Source of the DNA: CALMEH01 sp964548225
GTDB lineage: Bacteria > Acidobacteriota > Blastocatellia > Pyrinomonadales > Pyrinomonadaceae
NCBI GenBank assembly: GCA_964548225.1
Contig: CAZJQP010000007.1
Span: 26,607-90,606, forward strand
DNA length: 64,000 nucleotides
Reading direction: 5' to 3'
Position 1 is the stretch's first letter; the number at the start of each line of letters is the position of its first letter. Below are positions 53,670 through 61,335 of the stretch, piece by piece. Under the pieces are notes generated by a model. The model searched no databases, was not told the DNA's origin, and was given only the letters and a program-made list of their open reading frames with translations. A program made the position numbers and the translations under genes.

Positions 53670-54161
53670 TTATTTCTTATATGGAATTTGGCGTGAATCG
53701 CCGCTTTTTCGGCTTTCGTCGTAGCACACGCATTTGTCGTAAATGTCCGTATAACAAATAAATTTCACGCTGTGGCTCTGTTCGCGGATATGCGGCGTTG
53801 AAGTTTCGCCGCCGAGATAATCGCGCACCGTGTAATCGGTATTGACGGGATACGCGGGCGAAGCGTCAATGCTGTATTGCTCATTTCGATAGTGCGTCGC
53901 GGCTCCGATGCGGAAAGTTTGAAAATCAACTTCCGTGTCCCGAAATTTGCCCGAACTTTCACCGAATGTGGTCGAATGTTTTTTAGTGATAATGTCGCGG
54001 AACTCGGTTTCCGTTGAACATTTCCCGCCGCTTTTCGTCGTTGTCCGTTCGCTTCGGTCATCGCTGTCCTTGCAGGCAAAAGCCATCGCAAAAAGCATCA
54101 GAAAAATCAAGCCGAGCGATTGCAACGAATTTCGTAGATTAGATTTTGTTTGTTTTTTCAT
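53670..54161 (-). CDS. Lipoprotein with shared IGA/YPV domain (paralogue 2)
   Basis: 163 residues. A signal peptide with lipobox MAFAC (about 26-30), then a domain with FRDIITKKHST..DTEVDFQTFRIGAATH..YPVNTDYTVRDY, matching the pattern of the proteins at 50947 and 54816. It ends in a Cys-containing strand (FICYTDIYDKCVCYD). It starts 34 nt after the zinc-ribbon gene at 54196 in the same direction. Unknown function. Confidence 0.75.
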   Translation of the reverse strand: MKKQTKSNLRNSLQSLGLIFLMLFAMAFACKDSDDRSERTTTKSGGKCSTETEFRDIITKKHSTTFGESSGKFRDTEVDFQTFRIGAATHYRNEQYSIDASPAYPVNTDYTVRDYLGGETSTPHIREQSHSVKFICYTDIYDKCVCYDESRKSGDSRQIPYKK

Positions 54162-54195
54162 TTAAATTTTTCCTTATCCAAAGCGAGATTACAAT

Positions 54196-54759
54196 TTAGT
54201 ATCCGCACTCACGGTTTTCTCCTTTGAAATAAATAATATTGTTTTTCGGGTCTGCCGGCTCATAACAAACACTGCCTTCCTTTCCTTTAGGAAATTGCAA
54301 CACGCTTCCATTCTTAATTAGGCTGTGGTTAGAATTCGTCTTTCCGTCAACGACAAACTCGTAAATAATACGATCCGCCCTGCGGCGGTCTCCTGTGCTG
54401 TGATCGGTGATTTTGCCGATAGTTTCCGCAGTTCGTTTTTTTCGGTATTGTTCACTCTGTTCATTGCCTTTACTGATGCTTTCCTCCATTGATTTATGTC
54501 CCGAATAGATAAATGCAAAAATAATTCCGATAAACATCAAAACGCCCACAAAAAAACATCCGATAAAAAGGGGTTTTTTAGTAAATTCCAATTTATTTGA
54601 CGACGGCTGAAAATTTGATTGTGGCGGCTGAACATTCGGCGGCGTTGCTCCGAAACCTGTCGGCGGAAAATTGGGCGCAGATTGCGCGTTTGCCATCGCG
54701 CCGCACTTTCCACAAAACTTTGCCGTGTTTTGCGTGTTACATTTTTGACATATCCACAT
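54196..54759 (-). CDS. Zinc-ribbon membrane protein with DUF3592-like domain
   Basis: 187 residues. Zinc ribbon CQKCNTQNTAKFCGKCG (4-20), Pro-rich linker, membrane helix (about 69-91), and an outer domain with IIYEFVVDGKTNSN.. and ..GSVCYEPADPKNN, the pattern of DUF3592 proteins (beta-barrel-like 'Y.P.NP' end). In the same operon-like run as its neighbours. Confidence 0.78.
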   Translation of the reverse strand: MWICQKCNTQNTAKFCGKCGAMANAQSAPNFPPTGFGATPPNVQPPQSNFQPSSNKLEFTKKPLFIGCFFVGVLMFIGIIFAFIYSGHKSMEESISKGNEQSEQYRKKRTAETIGKITDHSTGDRRRADRIIYEFVVDGKTNSNHSLIKNGSVLQFPKGKEGSVCYEPADPKNNIIYFKGENRECGY

Positions 54760-54786
54760 AATTTCTACCTTTGATTCGGCGCAGTC

Positions 54787-54820
54787 TTAATTTTTTACTT
54801 TTTACTTTTTACTTTTTATT
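54787..54820. repeat. TTTTTAC heptamer run
   Basis: Four TTTTTAC units in a row with no matching inverted arm. It lies between two minus-strand genes and touches the stop of the downstream one. Confidence 0.8.
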
Positions 54821-55841
54821 GCTCTCTTGGCACATTCACCGTTTCGCCGATTTTGATTGGTTCTTCCGAGCCGATTGTCCATTCGCCGAATTCGTTGACG
54901 TAGAAGTTAAGAATGCGAATCCAATTTTGCGAAACTTCCGTTTTATTGCGATAAAAGGTTTTCACCGTGTAAGTTACTTTGACCGGATAAATGCGCGTGC
55001 CGGGTTTGCCGCCGATGTCGCGTGAATAAATCCACTGCCGCGCCGCGCCTATTTGAAACGCCGTGATTTCGACCGTTACTGCGCCGTCCATTCCTTTGGA
55101 AGCAGGTTTTTCGCCTTTCCGACAGCGGATTATTTTTTTGAACAATTCCACGTTCGGACTCGCGCCGTTTCTGACAGACGTTTGTTCGACGGGACATTCC
55201 ATAATCGGACGGTCAGCCGACAGAGTGTTATCTTTATCAACCGTCGCCTTTCCAACCGGCACGGCGGTTTTCTCCGTTTCGTAAGGTTTTTCTCCGGGCA
55301 GCAGACGCATCCGCGTCGCCATACAATGAATTCCGTCCAAATACATTCCGTTGCGGGCGTGTGCGTCGAGGCGGACGCGAAAAGTTCCGACATCGGTGCG
55401 GTCGCCTTTGATAAAAGGCATTACCGTTCCTTTCTCCCACGAATCAATACCCGCTTTGTCGCATTCAACGCGGTCGCCGGGCTTGAATTTCGCCTCCGTT
55501 TGATTTTTCGTCTGCTCGTTTTCTTTGTTCGGCTTAGTTTCTTCTTTCAAAAGCCGCACGCGGTTGGTCTGACACAAAACGCCGTCAGGATAAAGCGTGT
55601 AACTGTCAATTTTTACCCGCGTCAGATAGTATTCGCCTTGAAAAACAGGATTATCTCTTTCCAGATAAGCGACAACCGTGCCTTTCAGCCAATCGTTAAT
55701 TCCGCTCGGGTCGCATTCCACTCTGTCGCCGGGTTTGAATTTCTGTGCAAAAATCTGCGAACTTGCCGCAAAAATAAAGATAACCGCCGCAATGACAAAA
55801 AACATCTGTCTTTGCCGATTCGATTTTGTTTGATTTTTCAT
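54816..55841 (-). CDS. Secreted protein with two KPGDRVECD repeats and IGA/YPV domain
   Basis: 341 residues from the ATG at 55841 (MKNQTKSN); the longer frame to 55898 lacks a ribosome site. Signal peptide ends near SSQIFAQ. Two ~75-residue copies of a beta module follow (KFKPGDRVECDPSGIND and KFKPGDRVECDKAGIDS, each then W.KGTV..), perhaps SH3-like. The C-terminal domain (about 215-320) has LFKKIIRCRKGE..GAVTVEITAFQIGAARQW..YPVKVTYTVKTFYR, shared with the proteins at 50947 and 53670. It is the largest and most complete of the three. Function unknown. Confidence 0.78.
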   Translation of the reverse strand: MKNQTKSNRQRQMFFVIAAVIFIFAASSQIFAQKFKPGDRVECDPSGINDWLKGTVVAYLERDNPVFQGEYYLTRVKIDSYTLYPDGVLCQTNRVRLLKEETKPNKENEQTKNQTEAKFKPGDRVECDKAGIDSWEKGTVMPFIKGDRTDVGTFRVRLDAHARNGMYLDGIHCMATRMRLLPGEKPYETEKTAVPVGKATVDKDNTLSADRPIMECPVEQTSVRNGASPNVELFKKIIRCRKGEKPASKGMDGAVTVEITAFQIGAARQWIYSRDIGGKPGTRIYPVKVTYTVKTFYRNKTEVSQNWIRILNFYVNEFGEWTIGSEEPIKIGETVNVPREQ

Positions 55842-55872
55842 AGTTTCTCTCCTAAAAATCATCTTCAGTGCC

Positions 55873-56316
55873 TTATTGACATATTGCCGAATTATCAATT
55901 TTCCAACCGCCGTCTTCGTTGATTAGCTCAAAAGCTGTGCAGCCCGTGTTTGCCCCGTTTCCAACACCGTTTTTATTAATACCGTAGTTGTAAGAAACAA
56001 TAGTTTTACCGTTCACATCTTTTTCTTTCAGAGCAAAGATGGTCGGTTTTTCTTTTGTCCCCATACTTTTAATCAAATCCGAATAAGATTTGTTATTTGA
56101 CCTTATCTTTTCACCGTCTTGCTGTAACGCCCTTTTTGAAAAGGCTTTATTCATCGCTTCGACATTGCCGCTTTCGGCATCAGCCACAAACTTTTCAATG
56201 ACCGCTTTCGGAGTATTGGAGGAAAGTCCGCCGCACCCCGAAGCAATCAAAAAAATTATCGTAACGTTAATAAATAACAGTTGTTTTTGCCAATTCGATT
56301 TTGTTTGATTTTTCAT
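55873..56316 (-). CDS. DUF4878-like lipoprotein
   Basis: 147 residues from the ATG at 56316, with TAGGAG upstream. Its first residues MKNQTKSN are the same as in the next gene. Lipobox IASGC (about 25-29). The body has TPKAVIEKFVADAESGNVEA (38-57), typical of DUF4878/NTF2-like lipoproteins, and ends in a short beta region with DGGWKIDNS. Copy B of the 34-bp motif lies 52 nt upstream. Confidence 0.78.
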   Translation of the reverse strand: MKNQTKSNWQKQLLFINVTIIFLIASGCGGLSSNTPKAVIEKFVADAESGNVEAMNKAFSKRALQQDGEKIRSNNKSYSDLIKSMGTKEKPTIFALKEKDVNGKTIVSYNYGINKNGVGNGANTGCTAFELINEDGGWKIDNSAICQ

Positions 56317-56368
56317 ATTTTTTTCTCCTATTTTTTCTTGGAACGACAAAATTTTGCCGCTTCATTAG

Positions 56369-56402
56369 GTAATGCGACAAAACCGAAAAAAGCGGCTCAA
56401 AA
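56369..56402 (-). promoter_or_regulatory. 34-bp promoter-like motif, copy B
   Basis: Minus strand TTTTGAGCCGCTTTTTTCGG then TTTTGTCGCATTAC, 52 nt before the start codon of the DUF4878-like lipoprotein. Likely drives the run of genes from 56316 down to 52813. Confidence 0.75.
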
Positions 56403-56471
56403 TTTTTCTCAAGATTTATCGAAAAATTAAGAGCCGCCGAATTATTGATTTGTTCTAAGCCGAAATTCTCG

Positions 56472-56906
56472 TCAATTTCCAACTTTCTGATCGTGTGGGC
56501 TTTCGTGTTCGGTAACTGTTACGCTCTTGACTTGCGGCATTTGTCTTTTCCAGGGCGCATATGATTTGCCGCGAATAGGTTCGCCGATTTTTGCTTTTTG
56601 GACATCGAAATAGTCGAAAACAATAGACTGTGAATCAATCCTGACTCCCTTGGCATCACGCCACGTTATTGTGAACCACGTCGAAACGGTTTGTTTTTTC
56701 GGCTTGGCAATAACGTAGAATGCCGGAATATTTTCGGTAAAATCATATTCCCATTCGACGATTTCCCAACCTTCCTCCATCACCGTAAAATCCGGCTTCG
56801 GGTATTTATCCTGTGCGAAAATTGCACCGGACGCACTTAATACGATAAACATTGCTACTGTCAAAATTATTAACGATTTCCAACTTTTATTGATTTGTTT
56901 TGTCAT
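56472..56906 (-). CDS. Small secreted protein of unknown function
   Basis: 144 residues. Signal peptide (about 1-32, ASGAIFAQD). The mature part is beta-rich with several Trp residues (EEGWEIVEWEYDF, VSTWFTITWRDAKG). TAGGAG precedes the ATG. Copy C of the 34-bp motif lies 60 nt upstream. No family recognised. Confidence 0.75.
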   Translation of the reverse strand: MTKQINKSWKSLIILTVAMFIVLSASGAIFAQDKYPKPDFTVMEEGWEIVEWEYDFTENIPAFYVIAKPKKQTVSTWFTITWRDAKGVRIDSQSIVFDYFDVQKAKIGEPIRGKSYAPWKRQMPQVKSVTVTEHESPHDQKVGN

Positions 56907-56966
56907 TTTATTTCTCCTATTTTGTAAAATTTACTGATTTTAGTCTCTTGAAATTTCTTTCATCTT

Positions 56967-57000
56967 GTAATGCGCCAAAACTCGAAAAATCGGCTCAAAA
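56967..57000 (-). promoter_or_regulatory. 34-bp promoter-like motif, copy C
   Basis: Minus strand TTTTGAGCCGATTTTTCGAG then TTTTGGCGCATTAC, with two changes from the consensus; 60 nt before the start of the small secreted protein. Confidence 0.75.
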
Positions 57001-57001
57001 A

Positions 57002-57045
57002 AATGCTGAATGCTGAATTTTTTCTTTCATTCAGCATTCAGCATT
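57002..57045. repeat. Perfect 16-bp palindrome of TGCTGAA units
   Basis: AATGCTGAATGCTGAA (57002-57017) and TTCAGCATTCAGCATT (57030-57045) with a T-rich loop, directly after the stop of the membrane protein gene at 57048 and beside motif copy C. May act as terminator. Confidence 0.9.
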
Positions 57046-57047
57046 CC

Positions 57048-58202
57048 CTACGCCGTCTTTCGCTTCAGAAATCCCGAAATCAGTAAGAGCAGAAACGGCG
57101 CGGCGATTATCAGCGGCGCGGCAACCAGACTCCATTCGCTCAACCACATCGGCAGTTCGTTGCGATAAAATCCGTAAAGTGAAAACGGCTCGGCGTTATT
57201 ATTCGTCGGCGCGGTCGTTCCGACAGGCGGGTCGGGCATCGAACTGGCGAGGTCGAACGCGGCGGCGGCGGCAGATTTGCCGGAATCACCAATATCCGAA
57301 GAATCCGAAGAATAGGAAGAAATGGTGTAAAAACGGTTTCCGCTCGCCCAAATCACATTGGCGCGTTCATTGCCGACATAAACCAGATAATCGTTTTCCG
57401 GTTTGTCTTCGTCCGCCAGATAAACGGCGGTGCGGTCTTTGCGGTAATATTTTTCCGCTTCCGCGCTGAATTCCGGCTCGGACGGATTTTCGTTTTTCCA
57501 ACGCTCGCGGGCACGTTCGGCATCTTTTTTAAGCCCTTCGCGGATTTTCGCCACTTCTTGTTTGGCTTCTTCCGCCGAATTTTTCTTCTCCAGCGTATGC
57601 AAAACGCTCGCGCCGTAAGTCGCCAGATAAACGCCCGGATAATTTTCGTCCTTGCGATATTGCACAGGCGACGTGCGCGGCATTCCGTCTGCGCTCATCG
57701 GAAACGATTTGTAAGGCGGAAACAAAAACAGATACGCTAAAAGGCTGACCGGCAAACAAATTAAAACGACAATCCACGCCAAAGCCGGAAGCGAACTTTT
57801 TTCCGGCTCGTTCTGTCGTGTCCGCACAAACGCTCCGACGAAAGCAATCGCAAATCCGAAAGCCGCACCGAACCAACCCATTCCGAGTTCGACGTAACCG
57901 GCGCGGCTCATACCGCTTTTCAGATTCAAAAATGCCGCCAGCAAAACGAACGCCACCACGCAAAAGCTGACGACGAAGGTTTTTCTGAGCGGATTTTTCA
58001 AAAAAAACGGCACAATCAGCAAAACGAGTGCAATCAGAACCAAACCCAAACGCATAAAGCCGAGCGCGGGCGCGGCGCGATACGTTTCATAAAAACTAAC
58101 CGCCATACTTTTGCCGCCGTAACCGTCTGTTATATTAAGCCAAGTCATCGGCACAAAAATCAGCGTTATCAACGCGCCGAGCGGTGTAATTATTTTTTTC
58201 AT
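57048..58202 (-). CDS. Multi-pass membrane protein with a periplasmic domain
   Basis: 384 residues. Five membrane segments in the N-terminal half (about 6-24, 49-70, 76-95, 104-126, 138-160), then a ~190-residue soluble part (about 165-350) with a charged coiled-coil stretch (EEAKQEVAKIREGLKKDAER), and a last helix (about 357-380) with basic end. I recognise no family. It belongs to the same strand cluster but lacks the 34-bp motif in front. Confidence 0.72.
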   Translation of the reverse strand: MKKIITPLGALITLIFVPMTWLNITDGYGGKSMAVSFYETYRAAPALGFMRLGLVLIALVLLIVPFFLKNPLRKTFVVSFCVVAFVLLAAFLNLKSGMSRAGYVELGMGWFGAAFGFAIAFVGAFVRTRQNEPEKSSLPALAWIVVLICLPVSLLAYLFLFPPYKSFPMSADGMPRTSPVQYRKDENYPGVYLATYGASVLHTLEKKNSAEEAKQEVAKIREGLKKDAERARERWKNENPSEPEFSAEAEKYYRKDRTAVYLADEDKPENDYLVYVGNERANVIWASGNRFYTISSYSSDSSDIGDSGKSAAAAAFDLASSMPDPPVGTTAPTNNNAEPFSLYGFYRNELPMWLSEWSLVAAPLIIAAPFLLLLISGFLKRKTA

Positions 58203-58239
58203 AATATTTTTTCTGTAAATTTTTCGATAAATTTCGCCG

Positions 58240-58653
58240 TCAGCGTTTCAACTCTAAATCGCTGAAACGCCACGGGTTTTGTTTTGCGCCAAAAGCCTCT
58301 GCTCTAATCTTCAACGTGCCGTTCGTGCCGTCTTTGAAAACAACTTTGCCCGTGATGATTGAATAACTGCTTTTGCCCGCGCTTTTGCCGTGATATTCTT
58401 CTTCCAAAGTCCAGCTTTGCGGTTGAAGATTTTTCGATTCTATTTCTTTTTTCAATTCTTCGACCCATTTTGCCGAAGGCTTGCTTCCGTCATTACTCAT
58501 CAATTCACAAGTTCGTGCATAATCGCCATCGCGCAAAGCCGTCATTAATTGGTCAGCGGATTTTTTCGCGTCCATCCAACCCGGAATGCAATTCGCGCAA
58601 CCGAGCGTCATCATCAATAAAGCGAGAATTGCAGATGTTAAATTTTTTGACAT
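58240..58653 (-). CDS. Small lipoprotein, DUF4878/DUF4019-like
   Basis: 137 residues from the ATG at 58653 (MSKNLTSA); a longer frame overlaps the gene upstream. Lipobox MTLGC (about 15-19). Then an NTF2-like pattern: AKKSADQLMTALRDGDYART (about 30-49), WTLEEEYHGKSAGKSSY and a terminal beta-hairpin. It starts 8 nt after the stop of the zinc-ribbon gene at 58662, so it is co-transcribed. Function unknown. Confidence 0.75.
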   Translation of the reverse strand: MSKNLTSAILALLMMTLGCANCIPGWMDAKKSADQLMTALRDGDYARTCELMSNDGSKPSAKWVEELKKEIESKNLQPQSWTLEEEYHGKSAGKSSYSIITGKVVFKDGTNGTLKIRAEAFGAKQNPWRFSDLELKR

Positions 58654-58661
58654 AGTTTTCT

Positions 58662-59552
58662 TTATCTCTCCGATTTTTTGACAAAATTTTCGACTTCCGT
58701 TTCCGTGCCGAGAGCGCGGAAAAGAAAGTTTTTGTTCGTCCAATAGCGCGTAAAGAGTTTGCCGTTTGCGCTCGCCATTGTGTTTGTAATGCCAATTTCG
58801 TTTCCGTCATTGTCGCCCATTGCGGTTTCTTCGCCCACTTTGAGTTTTAAGGTTTTAAATTTGTCCATCGCGGTTCGCAGAGCTTTTTGGGCATCATACT
58901 CAAACGGATATTGGGCGATTGTCAGATGCACCATCGCGTTTGAAGAATTGTAATACTTAAACTGTTTTTCCTCCGTCGCGCCCGAAAACCCGTCTTTTTC
59001 AGGATTGCCGGTAATCGTATCGCGCAGAGTCCATTCGCCGACGGTTTGCTGAGTCATATCGCTCATTGTCCGTAAAGAAGATGAACTGTTCGTGTTCGAC
59101 GACTTGACGTTGTTTGTATTCGATTTATTGCCCGTGTTGGCATTCGTCACCAAATACGGTGTTGGCGACGGCTTGTCGCCGAAGACTTTGTATAATTGCA
59201 CACCTCCGGCAATCAAAAAAATCAACCCAATTATTCCAACGCCGATACCAACCAGAATTTTTGACGTATTTCCGCCGCTTTCCGCCTGTGCAGTTTGAAA
59301 ATTCGGCGTTTGAAACTGCGGCTGAAAATTCGGTTGCTGATAATTTTGTTGCTGAAAGTTTGGTTGTTGCTGAAAGTTTGGTTGTTGGTAATTTTGTCCG
59401 CCCTGTGGCGGAAACGCGCCGAGACTTCCCGCCATCACGGTTGCGGGTAAATCGTCTGCCGAATGATGCGGAAGTTCTGCCCCGCAATTTAGACAAAAAG
59501 TCATTTCGGGCGCGTTTGATTGATTGCAATTTAGACATATTTTTTCGTTCAT
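58662..59552 (-). CDS. Zinc-ribbon membrane protein with Gln/Asn-rich linker
   Basis: 296 residues from the ATG at 59552 (MNEKICLN), with AGGAG upstream. Zinc ribbon CLNCNQSNAPEMTFCLNCG (6-24), a 60-residue linker of QQPNFQQ repeats, a membrane helix (about 101-123), an Asn/Ser-rich stalk, and a C-terminal domain (about 175-296) with EEKQFKYYNSSNAMVHLTIA and YDAQKALRTAMDKFK. The layout equals the other three zinc-ribbon proteins. Unknown function. Confidence 0.78.
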   Translation of the reverse strand: MNEKICLNCNQSNAPEMTFCLNCGAELPHHSADDLPATVMAGSLGAFPPQGGQNYQQPNFQQQPNFQQQNYQQPNFQPQFQTPNFQTAQAESGGNTSKILVGIGVGIIGLIFLIAGGVQLYKVFGDKPSPTPYLVTNANTGNKSNTNNVKSSNTNSSSSLRTMSDMTQQTVGEWTLRDTITGNPEKDGFSGATEEKQFKYYNSSNAMVHLTIAQYPFEYDAQKALRTAMDKFKTLKLKVGEETAMGDNDGNEIGITNTMASANGKLFTRYWTNKNFLFRALGTETEVENFVKKSER

Positions 59553-59605
59553 TTTTTCTCTCCTATCTGCTGAAACATTTTCTTTTGCCTTATTGTTTTC
59601 GAGTG

Positions 59606-59691
59606 CTTTTCTTTCGTGTATTTTCGTGTAATTTCGTGGTTTATTCTTTTGTTTGAAACCACGAATTAACACCAAACGGCACGAAAAGAAG
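59606..59691. repeat. Inverted repeat of TTTCGTG units
   Basis: CTTTTCTTTCGTGTATTTTC.. (59606-59642) faces ..AACGGCACGAAAAGAAG (59656-59691) imperfectly. It is the spacer between two zinc-ribbon genes. Confidence 0.78.
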
Positions 59692-59748
59692 AACGTCAAA
59701 TCAACTTATTTGCGTATCAAAATACCCGAAAATTTAATTTACAAACTA

Positions 59749-60357
59749 TTATTTCTTTCTGTAATAAATAATCGTGATATTGACGTTGTTTTTCGTCGAA
59801 ACCTGCGTCATTTTGTTGCCGTCGAAACTGACTGTTTGGGTTATCGTTTCATTGTTGCGGTCGGTCGTCGAAATCGTTTTTTCGTTGATTATTTTGTAAG
59901 TTCCATGTTCGGTCGTGCCGTTCGTCAGAGTCGTCGTAACCGTCATATTTTCAAAATATTCGACGGTCGTGCCTTTCGCACTACCAAGCGGTGCGGAAAT
60001 TCCGCCCATCGTCGCGCTGTCCAAACTCCATTTGCCCTGAATTTTCCAACGAGTCGTCTGCGTTGCCGCCAAAAAAACCACGCCGCCAACAAGCAAAGCA
60101 AACAAAACAACTGAAACTCCGACAATCGCCAAAATTTTCCCCGCACCGCTTTTCTTCGGCATCATCATCGGCATTTGTTGGTTGTAGCCTTGTTGCTGAT
60201 TGCCGAACGGCTGTTGAAAGTTCGGCTGATTTGGCGGTGGCTGATTAAAACCTTGTTGATACGGCGGAAAATTCGGTTGATATAAAACCGCTCCGCAACG
60301 CCCGCAATTCATTTGATTATCTTGATTTACCTGTCCGCAATTTGCACAATTTTTCAT
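59749..60357 (-). CDS. Zinc-ribbon membrane protein with lipocalin-like outer domain
   Basis: 202 residues. Zinc ribbon CANCGQVNQDNQMNCGRCG (4-22), Gln/Pro-rich linker, membrane helix (about 78-99), then a beta-rich outer domain with GKWSLD.. and GTYKIINEKTI.. that resembles small lipocalin-like or META-type domains. Motif copy D lies 54 nt upstream, in the divergent region shared with the ECF sigma gene. Confidence 0.78.
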   Translation of the reverse strand: MKNCANCGQVNQDNQMNCGRCGAVLYQPNFPPYQQGFNQPPPNQPNFQQPFGNQQQGYNQQMPMMMPKKSGAGKILAIVGVSVVLFALLVGGVVFLAATQTTRWKIQGKWSLDSATMGGISAPLGSAKGTTVEYFENMTVTTTLTNGTTEHGTYKIINEKTISTTDRNNETITQTVSFDGNKMTQVSTKNNVNITIIYYRKK

Positions 60358-60411
60358 AATTTCTCTTTCTCGTTTTTCCTAAACCCTCGAAATTTTGCTC
60401 CTTATCAATGA

Positions 60412-60445
60412 GTAATGCGACAAAACTCGAAAAAGCGGCTCAAAA
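60412..60445 (-). promoter_or_regulatory. 34-bp promoter-like motif, copy D
   Basis: Minus strand TTTTGAGCCGCTTTTTCGAG then TTTTGTCGCATTAC. It points at the zinc-ribbon gene (54 nt) and lies 69 nt upstream of the ECF sigma start on the other strand. Confidence 0.75.
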
Positions 60446-60514
60446 AAAATCCAATTCGGCGTTTTTTTTGCTAAAATCTGCTTGCAGATAAGGAAAAACG
60501 CATTTATTCTTTCT

Positions 60515-61117
60515 ATGAACCAAGCGAACTCCCATTTTTATTTAATGAACGGAGCGAACGACTCAAAACCAATCACGCAAATTTTGTCTGAAATAAAAAG
60601 CGGCAAAGCGGACGCGCTCAATGAGCTTTTGCCGTTTGTTTATCAAGAACTTCGCCAGCTTGCCTCGATTTATCTGAGCCGCGAACGCTCAAATCACACA
60701 CTTCAACCAACCGCACTGGTTCACGAAGCATATTTGCGTCTTGTCGGACAAAAAGAAATCGAATGGCAAAACCGCGCCCATTTTTTCGGCGTTTCGGCAC
60801 GACTGATGCGTGAAATTTTGATTGAATACGCCCGAATGAAATCAGCACAAAAACGCGGCGGCGAATTTAAAACACAAATCGCGCTCGATGATGCGGTGAG
60901 TTTTGTCGGCGAAAAAGAATTGGATGTCGTCGCGGTTGACGAAGCCTTGAAGAAGTTGGAGGCGTTGGACGAACGCCAAGCGCAAATCGTCGAAATGAAA
61001 TTTTTCGGCGGCTTGAATGTCGAAGAAATCGCCGAAGTTTTAAGCATTTCGCCCTCGACAGTCAAACGCGAATGGGCGACGGCAAAACTTTTGCTTTATA
61101 AAATGCTAAATTCTTAA
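60515..61117 (+). CDS. ECF sigma factor, acidobacterial Sig-70_X6 type
   Basis: 200 residues from the ATG at 60515 (MNQANSHF); an in-frame ATG at 60545 is an alternative. Region 2 has HTLQPTALVHEAYLRLVG and HFFGVSARLMREILIEYARM; region 4 has FFGGLNVEEIAEVLSISPSTVKREW as helix-turn-helix. This is the pattern of the sigma family found in many copies in Acidobacteriota and Planctomycetes, usually beside Ser/Thr kinase genes, as here. No anti-sigma gene is adjacent, so the kinase may control it. Candidate reader of the 34-bp motif. Confidence 0.92.
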   Translation: MNQANSHFYLMNGANDSKPITQILSEIKSGKADALNELLPFVYQELRQLASIYLSRERSNHTLQPTALVHEAYLRLVGQKEIEWQNRAHFFGVSARLMREILIEYARMKSAQKRGGEFKTQIALDDAVSFVGEKELDVVAVDEALKKLEALDERQAQIVEMKFFGGLNVEEIAEVLSISPSTVKREWATAKLLLYKMLNS

Positions 61118-61119
61118 AA

Positions 61120-61327
61120 TTTAAATTGTCACTAGCTTCAGCTAGTGGGCAGCGCAAAAAAATAACAAGGCTTTAGCCGAATAGGAAAAAAAATAAAAAT
61201 TCCGCTTGGCTTTAGCCCAATTTGCGCTAAAGCGATAAGGATTTTATTTATTTATTTCCTTTTTGGCTAAAGCCGCTTGGCTTATCTAAATCTAACCACT
61301 AGCTGAAGCTAGTGGCAATTTAAAAAA
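61120..61327. mobile_element. 208-bp nested-palindrome element, copy 2
   Basis: Same parts as 29189-29395 (outer CACTAGCTNNAGCTAGTG palindromes, GGCTTTAGCCGAAT, TTGGCTAAAGCC), but the core ATTCCGCTTGGCTTTAGCCC is the reverse complement of that in copy 1. It starts 3 nt after the sigma stop and ends 8 nt before the kinase ATG, so it forms nearly the whole leader of the kinase gene. Confidence 0.85.
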
Positions 61328-61335
61328 TCTCAAAG

